Of a DNA stretch of 64,000 nucleotides, positions 9,701 through 17,345 are shown in pieces; positions within the stretch are counted from its first letter, which is position 1, and every line of letters starts with the position of its first letter. This stretch comes from Streptomyces sp. NBC_01232 (GTDB lineage: Bacteria > Actinomycetota > Actinomycetes > Streptomycetales > Streptomycetaceae), in contig NZ_CP108518.1 of assembly GCF_035989885.1 (NCBI RefSeq), positions 7,679,001-7,743,000 on the forward strand. Direction: 5' to 3'. The position numbers and the translations under genes are program-made. The notes below the pieces were generated by a model. That model was not told the origin of the DNA, searched no databases, and worked only from the letters and a program-made list of their open reading frames with translations.

Positions 9701-9919
9701 CGGCGCGACCCGCTGCGCCGGCACGGACCCGGCGGAGGCGACGAGTTCGAGCCGCAGACCGGGGTGGCGGGCCAGGGTGGCATCGAGCCCCCGGCGCAGC
9801 GCCTCGGTGTCGAGCGTGCCCCACAGGTCCAGTGAGGCGGTGAAGTTGTAGGCGCGACTGCCGGGCTGCATCTGCTCGTGCAGCCAGACGATCTCCTGCG
9901 AGGAGGAGAGGGGAAGCAT
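6725..9919 (-). CDS. NRPS module C-A-PCP, ornithine-like pocket
   Basis: This 1064-aa protein is a complete elongation module. The condensation domain (about 1-440) has HHLIHDG at residues 133-139. The adenylation domain follows with HTSGSTGTPKP, FDVALEEV, NVYGVTEAA, YLTGDLG, NQIKLRGHRIELEEIE and GGKPDRTAL. The carrier domain has SGGHSL (Ser near 1019). Manual alignment gives pocket residues D-V-E-N-V-G-V-I-S-K, which resemble the ornithine / N-hydroxyornithine code DMENLGLINK; this is a weak inference. ATG 9919 is preceded by AGGGA at a suitable distance. The neighbouring A-PCP proteins and C-type proteins must act together with it, because A, C and PCP domains are split unevenly across the operon. 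Confidence 0.93.
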   Translation of the reverse strand: MLPLSSSQEIVWLHEQMQPGSRAYNFTASLDLWGTLDTEALRRGLDATLARHPGLRLELVASAGSVPAQRVAPRCAPRLHTVDLATEEDPEAAFARLLRTEAETPLDTFEAPLIRWTLVRLAERHHRLIHVEHHLIHDGHSFAILLDDVFRVYRAHVLGETLTLPPASSYADHVLERTEAAYASESLDFWRAELQGQQHDLPLPGLTRPGARRKHHGGQLRQTIGADLAERLRAHARSRGLTPFSTLLGLFAELLRRHSGRSRMVIGTAVGNRPLGYEDAVGMFVNTIPLPLALDGAVPAQDTMDEVTDTLIRALPHQDVPVQELTRALGMHTSGADNPLFSVMFSAHDAPLPEIDVPGLDITLFEGFNTGTTRFDLDVVLLPDDRRGVTPRHGSPGMTLVWDYDMDLFGEDVARLLSGRFLDLLRAYLDSPETPLADLDPTAVEPAAEPVPVPSDRDPLDPVAAQHPSLPALLCGARRLTYGELDDRVGSLAERLRTAGVTAGRPVAVVLPRGADSLVALLACLRTGAVYCPLSPSDPPARLGLLLERLDPALVLTGDGTPALPDALPTARIDAPVLPPARGTAGLPGTAYVIHTSGSTGTPKPVAVGHAALVHHLTSAAERFGLTTSDRVLMFAQPSFDVALEEVLPALHAGACLVLPEYEVPTGAELTELLVSARVTVANLPTSYFLATREDLRPALREESWAPRLLVLGGERLPVEALRGVLADTDATVLNVYGVTEAAISSTVHEVSRDALAEGRAGAEIPLGTELPGERIHVLDSHHRPLPSGAVGELAVAGPGLAEGYAGNAEVTAARFVTVDALGGQRVYLTGDLGYRGLDGLLYFLGRRDNQIKLRGHRIELEEIEAAASAVLGGRSCAVVLDREGPGGPRLVGFLEGGADGAAFDEKALHAELSRRLPGPLVPARWAGLDVMPTLAGGKPDRTALSRRAAALDADDAGDATASDRGTEPGTGSGSEPGPAADAVSDDPMTALLTEGWCKVLGHSRFDARSHFFHSGGHSLLAAELAAWLEPRLGTRPPLRVLFRNPVLADQADALAATALSTES

Positions 9920-10229
9920 GGGCGATCCCTGAGGTTGTCGGGTCGGTCTCCGTGCCGGTCACGGTCGTGTCCGGTGGTCGTGCGGGCGGCTTCGCGGGTC
10001 GCGCGGTGCCGTTTTCTGCGTGGGGGTGGGGGATGCCGTGGGGGAAGTCCGGGGTGCGCGGCGGTGTCGGGCCGCGCTGGGGTGCGGTGTGCGGGGTGTG
10101 CGGGGTGTGCGGGGTGTGCGTGGTGCCGGGTGGCCGTGAGTGCCGCGGCCGGGCAGGCGGGGTTCCCGCCGGGGGAGTCGGGGACCTGCGGCGGCGGGGC
10201 GGCGTCCGGGTGGCGGTGCGGCGGCGGGG
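9920..10229. other. 310-bp gap inside the NRPS operon
   Basis: This stretch between the stand-alone C gene and the C-A-PCP module holds no convincing gene; in particular I see no MbtH-like reading frame. Its notable content is a 9-bp tandem repeat and a strong G-richness on the plus strand. Confidence 0.6.
10086..10121. repeat. 9-bp tandem repeat, 4 copies
   Basis: GGTGTGCGG is repeated four times, three perfect and the last with one mismatch. It is non-coding, lying between two genes of the NRPS operon, so it would sit in the transcript's untranslated spacer. Confidence 0.85.
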
Positions 10230-11549
10230 TCACCGCACGGTGGGCTCCGAAGGGCGCAGCGCGTGGGTGAGCGCGTCGAACGCCCGCTGCGCGGCCCCGT
10301 CGTCGAGCACCGCCCGGTCCCACACCATCCGCAGGCGGATCTCCGCTCCCTGGGTGATGGAGACGGCGAAGGGACCGCGGACCGGCCGGCCGTCGACGTG
10401 GATCTCCCGTCCCTCGACACCGGCCAGCACCAGCGGCGGGCGACGGCTGTCGTCGTCCACGGTGAGCAGGCCGTCCAGGCCTCCGGTCCAGCCCGAGCCG
10501 GCGGCCCGCGCGGCGGCCACGACCGCGTCGAACGGTACGTCGGCCCGGTCGAGATCGTCCCACCAGGCGTCGGCCGCCGCCTCCGAGCGGGGGCCCGTTC
10601 CGAGGCCCGTTCCGAGGCCCGCCTCGGGGCCGGTTTCGGCAGGGAAGACGAGGGTGTTGAGGAAGCATCCGACGACCGGTTCCGCTCCCGGGGGACGGCC
10701 GCCCCACGGGTAGCCGAGCGGGACCGTGCGGCCGGGGCCGTACAGCTCGCGCGCCGCGGAGCGGCAGGCGTCGAGCAGTCCGGGGAAGGACACGCCGCCG
10801 TCGTACGCGGGCAGCCGGGCCTGCGCGACGCCGCTGGGCCGTGCGCCCTCGGGCAGGCGGGCCGGACCGGGCGCCGGGGCGTGGGCACGCAGCGTACGCA
10901 GCCTGTCCGCCCAGTACGCGGCGGCCTCGGGCGTCTCCGCCCTTTCCTCGGCGGCGAGTTGACGCAGGACCGCGTCCCGGTAGGCGGCGAGTTCGTTCTC
11001 CGTCTCCCCTGGTGCGGCGTGGGAACCGGTGGCCTCCTCGCTGTAGGCGGCGCCGAGTTCGCCGACGATCCGCGCCAGCGAACGGCCGTCGCAGACGGCG
11101 TGGTCCAGGGCGACGGCGAGGATCTCCTCCTCGCGCTCCTCGTCGCGTACGAGGAAGAGCCGCAACGGGGGACCCTGGGCGTCCCAGGATTCCAGCGCAC
11201 GACGGAGCGCCTCGGCGGGCGACTCTCCCGGCGCGAGGGCCGGCCGTGTTACGCCGACGTCCGGATCGGCCACGCACAGCACGGGCGTGCCCCGTACGAC
11301 GGAGGGCCGTGAGCGCAGGGCCGTGTGCCGTGCGGCGAGCCGGGACGCCGCTGCCCGCAGGCGTTCGGGGTCGATGGTTCCGTGAGGGAACGCGAAGAAC
11401 ATCGGCACCACGTCGGGGCGTCCCGACGGGTCCAGCGAACGCACCAGCAGGAAGCGGCGCTGTGCTCCGGTGACCGGCAGCACGGTGTCGGACCGGTCGC
11501 CGGTGAGACGTCGGTAGCGGGCCAGGTACTGACTCGTGATGCTGCGCAC
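10230..11549 (-). CDS. Stand-alone NRPS condensation-domain protein
   Basis: This 439-aa protein has condensation/acyltransferase-fold features throughout: an N-terminal VTGAQRRFLL, a core motif LDHAVCDGRSL and a C-terminal GCFLNTLVFPAE segment like the NTLPVR region of C domains. No A or PCP domain is attached. The HHxxxDG signature appears as DHAVCDG (149-155): the first His is Asp, while the second His (the usual catalytic one) and the DG are kept, so activity is plausible. It probably joins residues carried on the free A-PCP proteins, or acylates the peptide. The start is GTG 11549, with GAGGA a few bases upstream. It lies between the exporter gene and the first complete module on the same strand. 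Confidence 0.8.
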   Translation of the reverse strand: MRSITSQYLARYRRLTGDRSDTVLPVTGAQRRFLLVRSLDPSGRPDVVPMFFAFPHGTIDPERLRAAASRLAARHTALRSRPSVVRGTPVLCVADPDVGVTRPALAPGESPAEALRRALESWDAQGPPLRLFLVRDEEREEEILAVALDHAVCDGRSLARIVGELGAAYSEEATGSHAAPGETENELAAYRDAVLRQLAAEERAETPEAAAYWADRLRTLRAHAPAPGPARLPEGARPSGVAQARLPAYDGGVSFPGLLDACRSAARELYGPGRTVPLGYPWGGRPPGAEPVVGCFLNTLVFPAETGPEAGLGTGLGTGPRSEAAADAWWDDLDRADVPFDAVVAAARAAGSGWTGGLDGLLTVDDDSRRPPLVLAGVEGREIHVDGRPVRGPFAVSITQGAEIRLRMVWDRAVLDDGAAQRAFDALTHALRPSEPTVR

Positions 11550-11684
11550 GTGGTCCTCTTCGTCGCGGCAGAGGTCGCGCGGAACGCCGGCGCGGCCCCT
11601 GCGGGCATGGCGGTGTGGTCGGTGGCGGCGGGCGGTGCCCGCGCAGGGGTAGTCCCCGGCGGCCGGGCGGCGGCCGGCCCGTGG

Positions 11685-13061
11685 TCAGCCGGCGGGTGCG
11701 GGGGCGGGCCGTTCGTCGCCGTCGGCGGAGGCCGTGTCCCGCTGCGTCCCGCGGCCGGCACCCGCCTCGGCCTCGGGATCGGCCTCAGGACCGGCGCCAC
11801 CGTCGTCCTGCGGCCCGGGCAGGTCCCGCATCCGGCGCAGCGGCGAGAGCAGCAGTGGCAGTGGTACGGCGAGGATGCCGACGGCGCACCAGGCGAGAGC
11901 CGTACGCGACCCGTAGGACTGGGCGAGGGCTCCGCCGAGGAGCGCGCCCAGCGGCAACGTGCCCCACATGAGGAAGCGCAGGGTGGCGTTCATCCGGCCG
12001 AGCAGCCGGGGTGGGCACATGCCCTGGCGGAAGCTGACCTGGGCGACGTTGTAGACGACGGCGCCGAAGGAGACGACCGCCGATCCCGCGGCGAACAGGA
12101 CCGCCCCGGCGAGACCGGGCCCGGACAGGGGCCACAACAGCGCGAACGGGCCGGTCACGAGGACGGACAGGAGCATGACCCGGGCCTGTCCCAGGCTTGC
12201 CGCGAGGCGCCCGGCGCACAGGGCGCCCAGGAGGCCTCCCACGGCCGACGCGGAGAGCACCAGCCCGAGTCCGCCGGCCTCCAGCCCGACGACGCGGACG
12301 AGATGCACGGTCTGCGTCGCCATGAGGACGGCCGTGCAGAAGTTGGCGAGGCCGGTGGTGAGGGCGATGACCCGGAGCAGCGGATGGCCGAAGACGAAGC
12401 GGACACCCTCACCGATCTCCTTGCGCAGCGAACCCCCGGCGGCCGCGGGTTCGGGCGCCTTCTCGGCCTGGTCGATGCGTCGGAGGAAGAGGGCGGAGAG
12501 CAGGTAGCCGATGGCGTCGACGATGACGGCGAACTGGGCTCCGACGAGCTGGACCAGTCCGCCGCCGATGCCGGGTCCGGTCACGTGGGCGGTGGAACGG
12601 ACGGTCTCCAGGGCGCCGTTGCCGGCCATGAGCTGATCACGGGGCAGGATCTGCGGCAGGTAACTCTGGTGGGCGACGTCGAAGAACACGGTGGCCACGC
12701 CGGTCACGAGGGCGACGGCGTAGAGCTGGGCCATGGTCAGGACGTCCGCGACCGCGGCCGCGGGGATGCTGGCCATGGCCGCGGCGCGCAGCAGATCCGT
12801 GCGGATCATCAGGGGCCGCTTGCGCATCCGGTCGGTGAGCGCTCCGGCAGGCAGCCCGACGAGCAGGAAGGCGGCGGTCTCCGCAGCGGTCAGGAGGCCC
12901 ACCTGGAAGGCAGGAGCATCGAGTTCGAGGACGGCGACGAGGGGCAGCGCCACCAGTGTCACTTGTGCACCGAGCTGTCCGGTGGCAGCTCCCGCGAGTA
13001 ACAGTCGGAAGTCGCGCAAGCGCATAGGGCCACCGGCGGTGGCTCGGGATGTGTCGGACAT
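11685..13061 (-). CDS. MFS exporter (EntS-like)
   Basis: This 458-aa polytopic membrane protein has about 12 hydrophobic segments. The N-terminal run begins MRLRDFRLLLAGAATGQLGAQ, and LTDRMRKRPLM is the cytoplasmic loop typical of major facilitator proteins, in the branch containing macrolide and enterobactin exporters. As the first gene of the NRPS operon it is the likely exporter and self-protection pump for the peptide. I chose ATG 13061 although no good ribosome-binding site precedes it; TTG 13091 and GTG 13076 are in frame upstream. A putative promoter places the transcript start almost on this ATG, so a leaderless message is possible. Confidence 0.88.
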   Translation of the reverse strand: MSDTSRATAGGPMRLRDFRLLLAGAATGQLGAQVTLVALPLVAVLELDAPAFQVGLLTAAETAAFLLVGLPAGALTDRMRKRPLMIRTDLLRAAAMASIPAAAVADVLTMAQLYAVALVTGVATVFFDVAHQSYLPQILPRDQLMAGNGALETVRSTAHVTGPGIGGGLVQLVGAQFAVIVDAIGYLLSALFLRRIDQAEKAPEPAAAGGSLRKEIGEGVRFVFGHPLLRVIALTTGLANFCTAVLMATQTVHLVRVVGLEAGGLGLVLSASAVGGLLGALCAGRLAASLGQARVMLLSVLVTGPFALLWPLSGPGLAGAVLFAAGSAVVSFGAVVYNVAQVSFRQGMCPPRLLGRMNATLRFLMWGTLPLGALLGGALAQSYGSRTALAWCAVGILAVPLPLLLSPLRRMRDLPGPQDDGGAGPEADPEAEAGAGRGTQRDTASADGDERPAPAPAG

Positions 13062-13098
13062 GTGAACGACATTCACGGATGGATCGCTCAAGAGTCAA
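13062..13098 (-). promoter_or_regulatory. Putative promoter with dyad at the NRPS operon start
   Basis: On the minus strand TTGACT (13098-13093) is followed after 18 bases by GAATGT, a possible -35/-10 pair. The dyad GTGAACGACATTCAC (13062-13076; arms GTGAA/TTCAC) overlaps this -10 and abuts the MFS start codon. A repressor bound there would block transcription. Prediction by eye only. Confidence 0.35.
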
Positions 13099-13371
13099 AG
13101 CAAACCTGTCATTTTCGGACTTGTTTTGCGGCATAGCGATCGCAGATCGGGAAATCCTTCGCACTACCCGGGGTACAGCCGCGTGAATTCCTGTCGGTAG
13201 CACTGCAACGCGGGACGGGTGGGGCAAGGGGGGACAGGGTGTGCGCAGATATGCCGGGCGAACTCCCTTACCCTGAGTAACGGGTTCCATCCTGTCCGAA
13301 AAGGCTCACCCGTGATCAGGCCCCCGCGGAATCGTCAATTCCGTCCGCTATGGGCGCTGCTCGGCGCCCGG

Positions 13372-13608
13372 TCACACTCCGTCCGGACCGGGGTCGGTGG
13401 CGGGGCCCCGGGTGCGGTCGCCCTCCGGGGCCCGCCGGTCCGCCGTTACGGCCCGGCTGCACGAAGGGTTGTCGCAGGGGGCGTCGGCGTACAGCGGGAC
13501 GTAGACGCCCATCGTCTTGTGCCGCTGGACGGTGGTCGGCAGCGGTTGCTTGCAGGACGGGCAGAGCTGCCCGGGGCGGGTTGCCGCAAAGTGCTTTATT
13601 CCATCCAT
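13372..13608 (-). CDS. Small CxxC (zinc-ribbon-like) protein, function unknown
   Basis: This 78-aa hydrophilic protein has two cysteine pairs: CPSC (near residue 20) and, further on, PCDNPSC. Their spacing suggests a small metal-binding ribbon. The C-terminus is Gly/Pro/Asp-rich and probably disordered. The start MDGIKHF follows a GGAG about 13 bases upstream, which is rather long. It lies alone between the NRPS exporter and the TerC gene, on the same strand as both. I do not recognise the family. The paired cysteines are the main reason to believe it is a gene. Confidence 0.5.
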   Translation of the reverse strand: MDGIKHFAATRPGQLCPSCKQPLPTTVQRHKTMGVYVPLYADAPCDNPSCSRAVTADRRAPEGDRTRGPATDPGPDGV

Positions 13609-13658
13609 AATCAGACTTTAGCTCCACTTTGCCCTATTTTGAATGGTTTTTAGGTGCG

Positions 13659-14627
13659 TCATCGGTCCTCGTGCGCTGCGTCGTGCTGATCGGCGGGTGG
13701 CGGTCGCAGCAGGCTGAGCACGACGGACACCGCGAGTACGACGACGATCACGGCGAGGCTCACGGGTGAGGGGATCTCCGGGATCGCCGGGCTGATCAGC
13801 TTGTGCGAGGCCTGCAGCACCAGCTTCACGCCGATGAACGCGAGGATCAGGGCCAGCCCTTTGCTGAGGTAGTGGAACCGTTCCAGCATCCCGGCGAGCA
13901 TGAAGTACAGCGCCCGGAGTCCGAGAATGGCGAACGCGTTGCTGCTGTAGACGATGAAGGCGTCACTGCTCACCGCGAGCACGGCGGGCACGCTGTCCAC
14001 CGCGAAGACCAGGTCGGCCGCCTCGATCGCGGCCACCACGGCGAGCAGCGGCGTCGCGACGCGTTTGCCCGCTTCCTTGACGAAGAACTTGGTTCCGGCG
14101 TAGTCGTCCCGGACGGGCATGATCTTCCGCAGCAGCCGGACGGCGATGCTCCGCCCGGGGTCGAAGCTGTCGTCCTCTCCTCTGAGGATCTTGATCGTGC
14201 TCCAGAAGAGGATGGCGGCGAAGACGTACAGAACGGCCGTGAAGCGGCTGACGACGGCGACGCCGGCGGCGAGGAACAGGCCCCGGAAGACGAGGGCGCC
14301 CAGCACCCCGAGGAACAGCACGCGGTGCTGGTAGGCCCGCGGCACCTTGAAGTAGCCGAAGATCAGGGCGAAGACGAAGAGGTTGTCGACCGACAGGCTC
14401 TTCTCCAGCAGCCACGCCGTCGTGTACTCGACCCCGGCCTGCGTGCCCACGACGGCGAAGACGACACCACCGAAGACGAGAGCGAGACCGACCCACACCC
14501 CGCTCCACGCGGCCGCCTCGCGGAAGCCGATGACGTGTGCCTCACGGTGGGCAAGCAGATCGATCGCCAGGGACACCAGGACGGTGGCGGCGAAGACGAT
14601 CCACAACCAGTAGGGCACATCGTGCAC
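13659..14627 (-). CDS. TerC family integral membrane protein
   Basis: This 322-aa protein of the TerC/Alx family is linked in other bacteria to tellurite resistance and Mn2+ or metal homeostasis at the membrane. It has about 8 membrane segments and the family's signature acidic helices: LEKSLSVDNLFVFALI and AAIEAADLVFAVDSVPAV. A charged loop (ILRGEDDSFDPGR) lies between them. The start is GTG 14627 with GGGGG five bases upstream. No ter operon partners are nearby, so it is a stand-alone TerC, which is common in actinomycetes. Substrate not established. Confidence 0.9.
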   Translation of the reverse strand: MHDVPYWLWIVFAATVLVSLAIDLLAHREAHVIGFREAAAWSGVWVGLALVFGGVVFAVVGTQAGVEYTTAWLLEKSLSVDNLFVFALIFGYFKVPRAYQHRVLFLGVLGALVFRGLFLAAGVAVVSRFTAVLYVFAAILFWSTIKILRGEDDSFDPGRSIAVRLLRKIMPVRDDYAGTKFFVKEAGKRVATPLLAVVAAIEAADLVFAVDSVPAVLAVSSDAFIVYSSNAFAILGLRALYFMLAGMLERFHYLSKGLALILAFIGVKLVLQASHKLISPAIPEIPSPVSLAVIVVVLAVSVVLSLLRPPPADQHDAAHEDR

Positions 14628-14697
14628 AGCGGCCCCCGCAGGACGGCAAGGTAGGGCGGCTCTCCTAACAAATTCTGGAGGACCCGCGCCGAGCTGT

Positions 14698-14720
14698 CCT
14701 CCGGAGGGCCGCTCCGGAGG
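14698..14720. terminator. Hairpin downstream of the YbdK gene
   Basis: Perfect 9-bp stem CCTCCGGAG / CTCCGGAGG with a 5-nt loop, about 50 bases past the stop of the minus-strand ligase gene. It is probably that gene's terminator. Confidence 0.6.
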
Positions 14721-14768
14721 CGGGGGCGGGGAGGTGGCGGGTTCCCGCGGGCGCGGCGCGGTTCCTCG

Positions 14769-15902
14769 TCAGCTCCGTGCGTCCGGGCCCGGCCGGTCGG
14801 CGCCGGCCGTGGTCCGGCGCGCGCACTGCCGGACGACCGAAGCCAGGTCCCCCTCCGACCGCAGCAGGCTCCGCTGGACGCGCGCGCCGTTGCCGTGCTC
14901 CAGGAGGCCGGCGATTCCTGCCCGTACGAGCTCCTCGTCGCCGGAGTCGGCCAGCGCGTCGCCCACGTGCCGGTACAGCGCGTCGACGGCGGCCTCGGGC
15001 GCGGACTCCCGCAACGTCTCGGGATGCAGCAGCGGACCGTCGAGCCCCGAGCGGCCCGCCTGCCACGACGCGAGCCGCAGCAGCCCGGTGCTGACCCCGG
15101 CCGGGGGTTCGCCCGCCCGCCACTCCCGGGCCGCGGTCTCCACCAGGCCCCGTACGAGGGCGGCCAGCAGGACGGGGGTCGAGGCATCGAGACACACGTC
15201 CGCCACCCTGACCTCCACCGTCGGGTAGGAGGCGGACAGCCGTGCGTCGAACCAGATCATCCCCCGGTCGCGCAGCACCCCCGACTCGACCATGGCCCGC
15301 ACCTCCGCGTGGTAGCGCTCGGCGGAACCGAAGACGTCCACCGGCCCGGCCGCGGGCAGCCGGTTCCAGACCCGGCTGCGATAGCTGCCGTACCCGGTGT
15401 CCTCGCCCTGCCAGAACGGGGAGTTCGCGCTCATCGCGGTCAGTACGGGCAGCCAGGGCCGCATGCGGTCCAGTACGGCCACGCCCTCCTCGTCCGACTC
15501 CACCGACACGTGGACATGGCAGCCGCAGGTCAGCTGCTCCTGTGCGGTCATGCCGAACTGCCGCGCCACCCAGTCGTAGCGGTGCCCGGGGGACATGGAG
15601 GGGCGGACGGCCAGCGGTGAGGTGCCGATGGCCGCCACGACCGCACCGGCCGCCGCGGCGTGCCGGGCGGCCTCGGCGCGCCACCGGAGGATCTCGTCCC
15701 GCACGTGACCCATGTCCGTCGCCGGTTTCGTGCCGAACTCGACCTGCTCCTCCTGGAGCTCAGCCTCGAATGTGTGGCCGGCTGCCTTTTCACGGGCCGC
15801 CTTTTCGTCGGCTGCGGCGAGCACGGCTCCCGAAACGGCCAGCGGCTCCCCGCTCTCCCCGTCCGCCAGCAGCAGCTCTTCCTCGACGCCCACGCTCCGC
15901 AT
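14769..15902 (-). CDS. YbdK-type carboxylate-amine ligase (GCS2 family)
   Basis: This 377-aa protein belongs to the glutamate-cysteine ligase type 2 family, which forms an ATP-dependent bond between a carboxylate and an amine. It has the N-terminal GVEEELLL strand that carries catalytic glutamates, EEQVEFGTKP, and the metal/ATP motif CGCHVHVSVE. YPTVEVRVADVCLD near the C-terminal third is also typical. Length fits the YbdK subgroup (about 370 aa). The start is ATG 15902 (MRSVGVEEE), with GGGCGG just upstream; the longer frame upstream has no family similarity. Real substrates of this subgroup are mostly unknown, and weak gamma-glutamylcysteine synthesis is the usual annotation. Confidence 0.88.
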   Translation of the reverse strand: MRSVGVEEELLLADGESGEPLAVSGAVLAAADEKAAREKAAGHTFEAELQEEQVEFGTKPATDMGHVRDEILRWRAEAARHAAAAGAVVAAIGTSPLAVRPSMSPGHRYDWVARQFGMTAQEQLTCGCHVHVSVESDEEGVAVLDRMRPWLPVLTAMSANSPFWQGEDTGYGSYRSRVWNRLPAAGPVDVFGSAERYHAEVRAMVESGVLRDRGMIWFDARLSASYPTVEVRVADVCLDASTPVLLAALVRGLVETAAREWRAGEPPAGVSTGLLRLASWQAGRSGLDGPLLHPETLRESAPEAAVDALYRHVGDALADSGDEELVRAGIAGLLEHGNGARVQRSLLRSEGDLASVVRQCARRTTAGADRPGPDARS

Positions 15903-16374
15903 GCAACCGCCCATCGTTCTGTCGTTCTGTTCGCCGATCGGTTGCCACCGTCTGCCCGGGCCCACCGTGAACATGCGCAGGGGCCCGGCAGGGCCGGCCG
16001 GGTATGCCCCCTTAACGCCGAACCGAACCGTGAACCGCCGCGCGCTGCTGCCCGGGGGCGGCAGCGCGTAACTATAGGTCGCCGACCACCCCGGCCCCCA
16101 CGGGCACATATGCGCGAAGTGTCACCCCGAGACAACGCTCGGGCCCACCACACCGCAGGCGCGTGCCGGGACGACCTCGTCGAGCCTCTGCCATGGGGCC
16201 GGGCCGCAAGCCGACTGCCGTCCGGCGCGTCGCTGCGCGAGTTCGTCATCCGCTCCGGCCGGGCTGGCACGGAGCCCCGAGGCTGTCGCGGACCGTTGTG
16301 GGCGTGCGCTCCGAGTCGGGGAGGACCTCAAATACGTCGACAGTGCCCCGTGGCACCCGGCAAGGTGGCTGCCC
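15903..16374. other. 472-bp divergent intergenic region
   Basis: Lies between the divergent YbdK and methyltransferase genes and should hold both promoters. I see no convincing gene, clear -35/-10 pair or long dyad in it. Confidence 0.5.
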
Positions 16375-17115
16375 ATGACCAGCAGCGAACTGTGGACCCG
16401 TGCGACCGCCGACCGCTACGACAGCGAGGAGACCGAGGCGTCCTCGGCTGCCGTTCTCGGACCGACCCTCGCCTTCCTCGCCGACCTCGCCGGAGACGGC
16501 CGGGCACTGGAGTTCGCCATCGGAACCGGACGAGTGGGCGTCCCGCTCCGGGAACGCGGCGTGCAGGTAGTGGGCATCGAACTGTCCGAGCACATGGTTG
16601 CGGTGCTGCGGCGCAAGATCGACGAGAGCACGCTCCCGGTAACCATCGGGGACATGGCCACCACCGTCGTCCCCGGCGAGTTCAGCCTCGTCTATCTCGT
16701 CTACAACACCATCACGAACCTGCTCACGCAGGACGAGCAGGTCGAGTGCTTCCGGAACGCCGCGCGTCATCTGGAGCCCGGCGGCCGGTTCGTCATCGAG
16801 CTGGGCGTGCCGCCGCTGCGGTTCCTGCCGCCCGGCCAGGTCGCGGTGCCGTTCGACGTCTCCGAGCAGCATCTCGGCCTCGACACCTTCGACCTGGCCG
16901 AGCAGATTCTCGTCTCGCACCACTTCACCCGTGACGGCGACGACGGCCGCTACCGCCGTGAGCTGTCCCGGCACCGGTACGCCTGGCCGGCAGAGCTCGA
17001 CCTGATGGCACGGATCGCCGGGCTCGAGCTGGAACGTCGCGTCGCGGACTGGGACGGGGATCCGTTCACCCAGGACTCCGCGAAGCACATCTCGGTGTGG
17101 CGCAAGCCGGCCTGA
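16375..17115 (+). CDS. Class I SAM-dependent methyltransferase
   Basis: This 246-aa cytoplasmic protein has the Rossmann-type SAM fold. Motif I is ALEFAIGTGRVGVPL (near 45-58), motif II is VVGIELSEHM, motif III GDMATTV, and the post-core VYLVYNTITNLL and FRNAARHLEPGGRFVIE (motif V-VI) follow. This matches small-molecule methyltransferases of the Methyltransf_25 type. The substrate cannot be told from the sequence. It is a single-gene unit, with ATG 16375 closely following the divergent promoter region. A short spacer separates it from the esterase gene downstream on the same strand. Confidence 0.88.
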   Translation: MTSSELWTRATADRYDSEETEASSAAVLGPTLAFLADLAGDGRALEFAIGTGRVGVPLRERGVQVVGIELSEHMVAVLRRKIDESTLPVTIGDMATTVVPGEFSLVYLVYNTITNLLTQDEQVECFRNAARHLEPGGRFVIELGVPPLRFLPPGQVAVPFDVSEQHLGLDTFDLAEQILVSHHFTRDGDDGRYRRELSRHRYAWPAELDLMARIAGLELERRVADWDGDPFTQDSAKHISVWRKPA

Positions 17116-17345
17116 GACCCGAGGGCGGGAAGGCATCGTGGGCGTCGTCGCGTATCGCTACGGCTTCGATACCCACCGCGGCAGCCCGGCTCGCCGCCCA
17201 GACGGACAAGGGGCCGATGACGACAGCGCAATACGTCACCTTCCGGCGCCGATTTGCAACCTTGAGGGTGGAAAAACACATCCAAGTAGGTGGACCCACC
17301 CGTTCTGCCCGCTCGAGGGCAGCCGCACTGTTCGGAGCGAAGTTC

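Noticed and set aside
9920..10229. MbtH-like gene in the NRPS operon gap
   Set aside because: No frame with the MbtH tryptophan pattern is present here.
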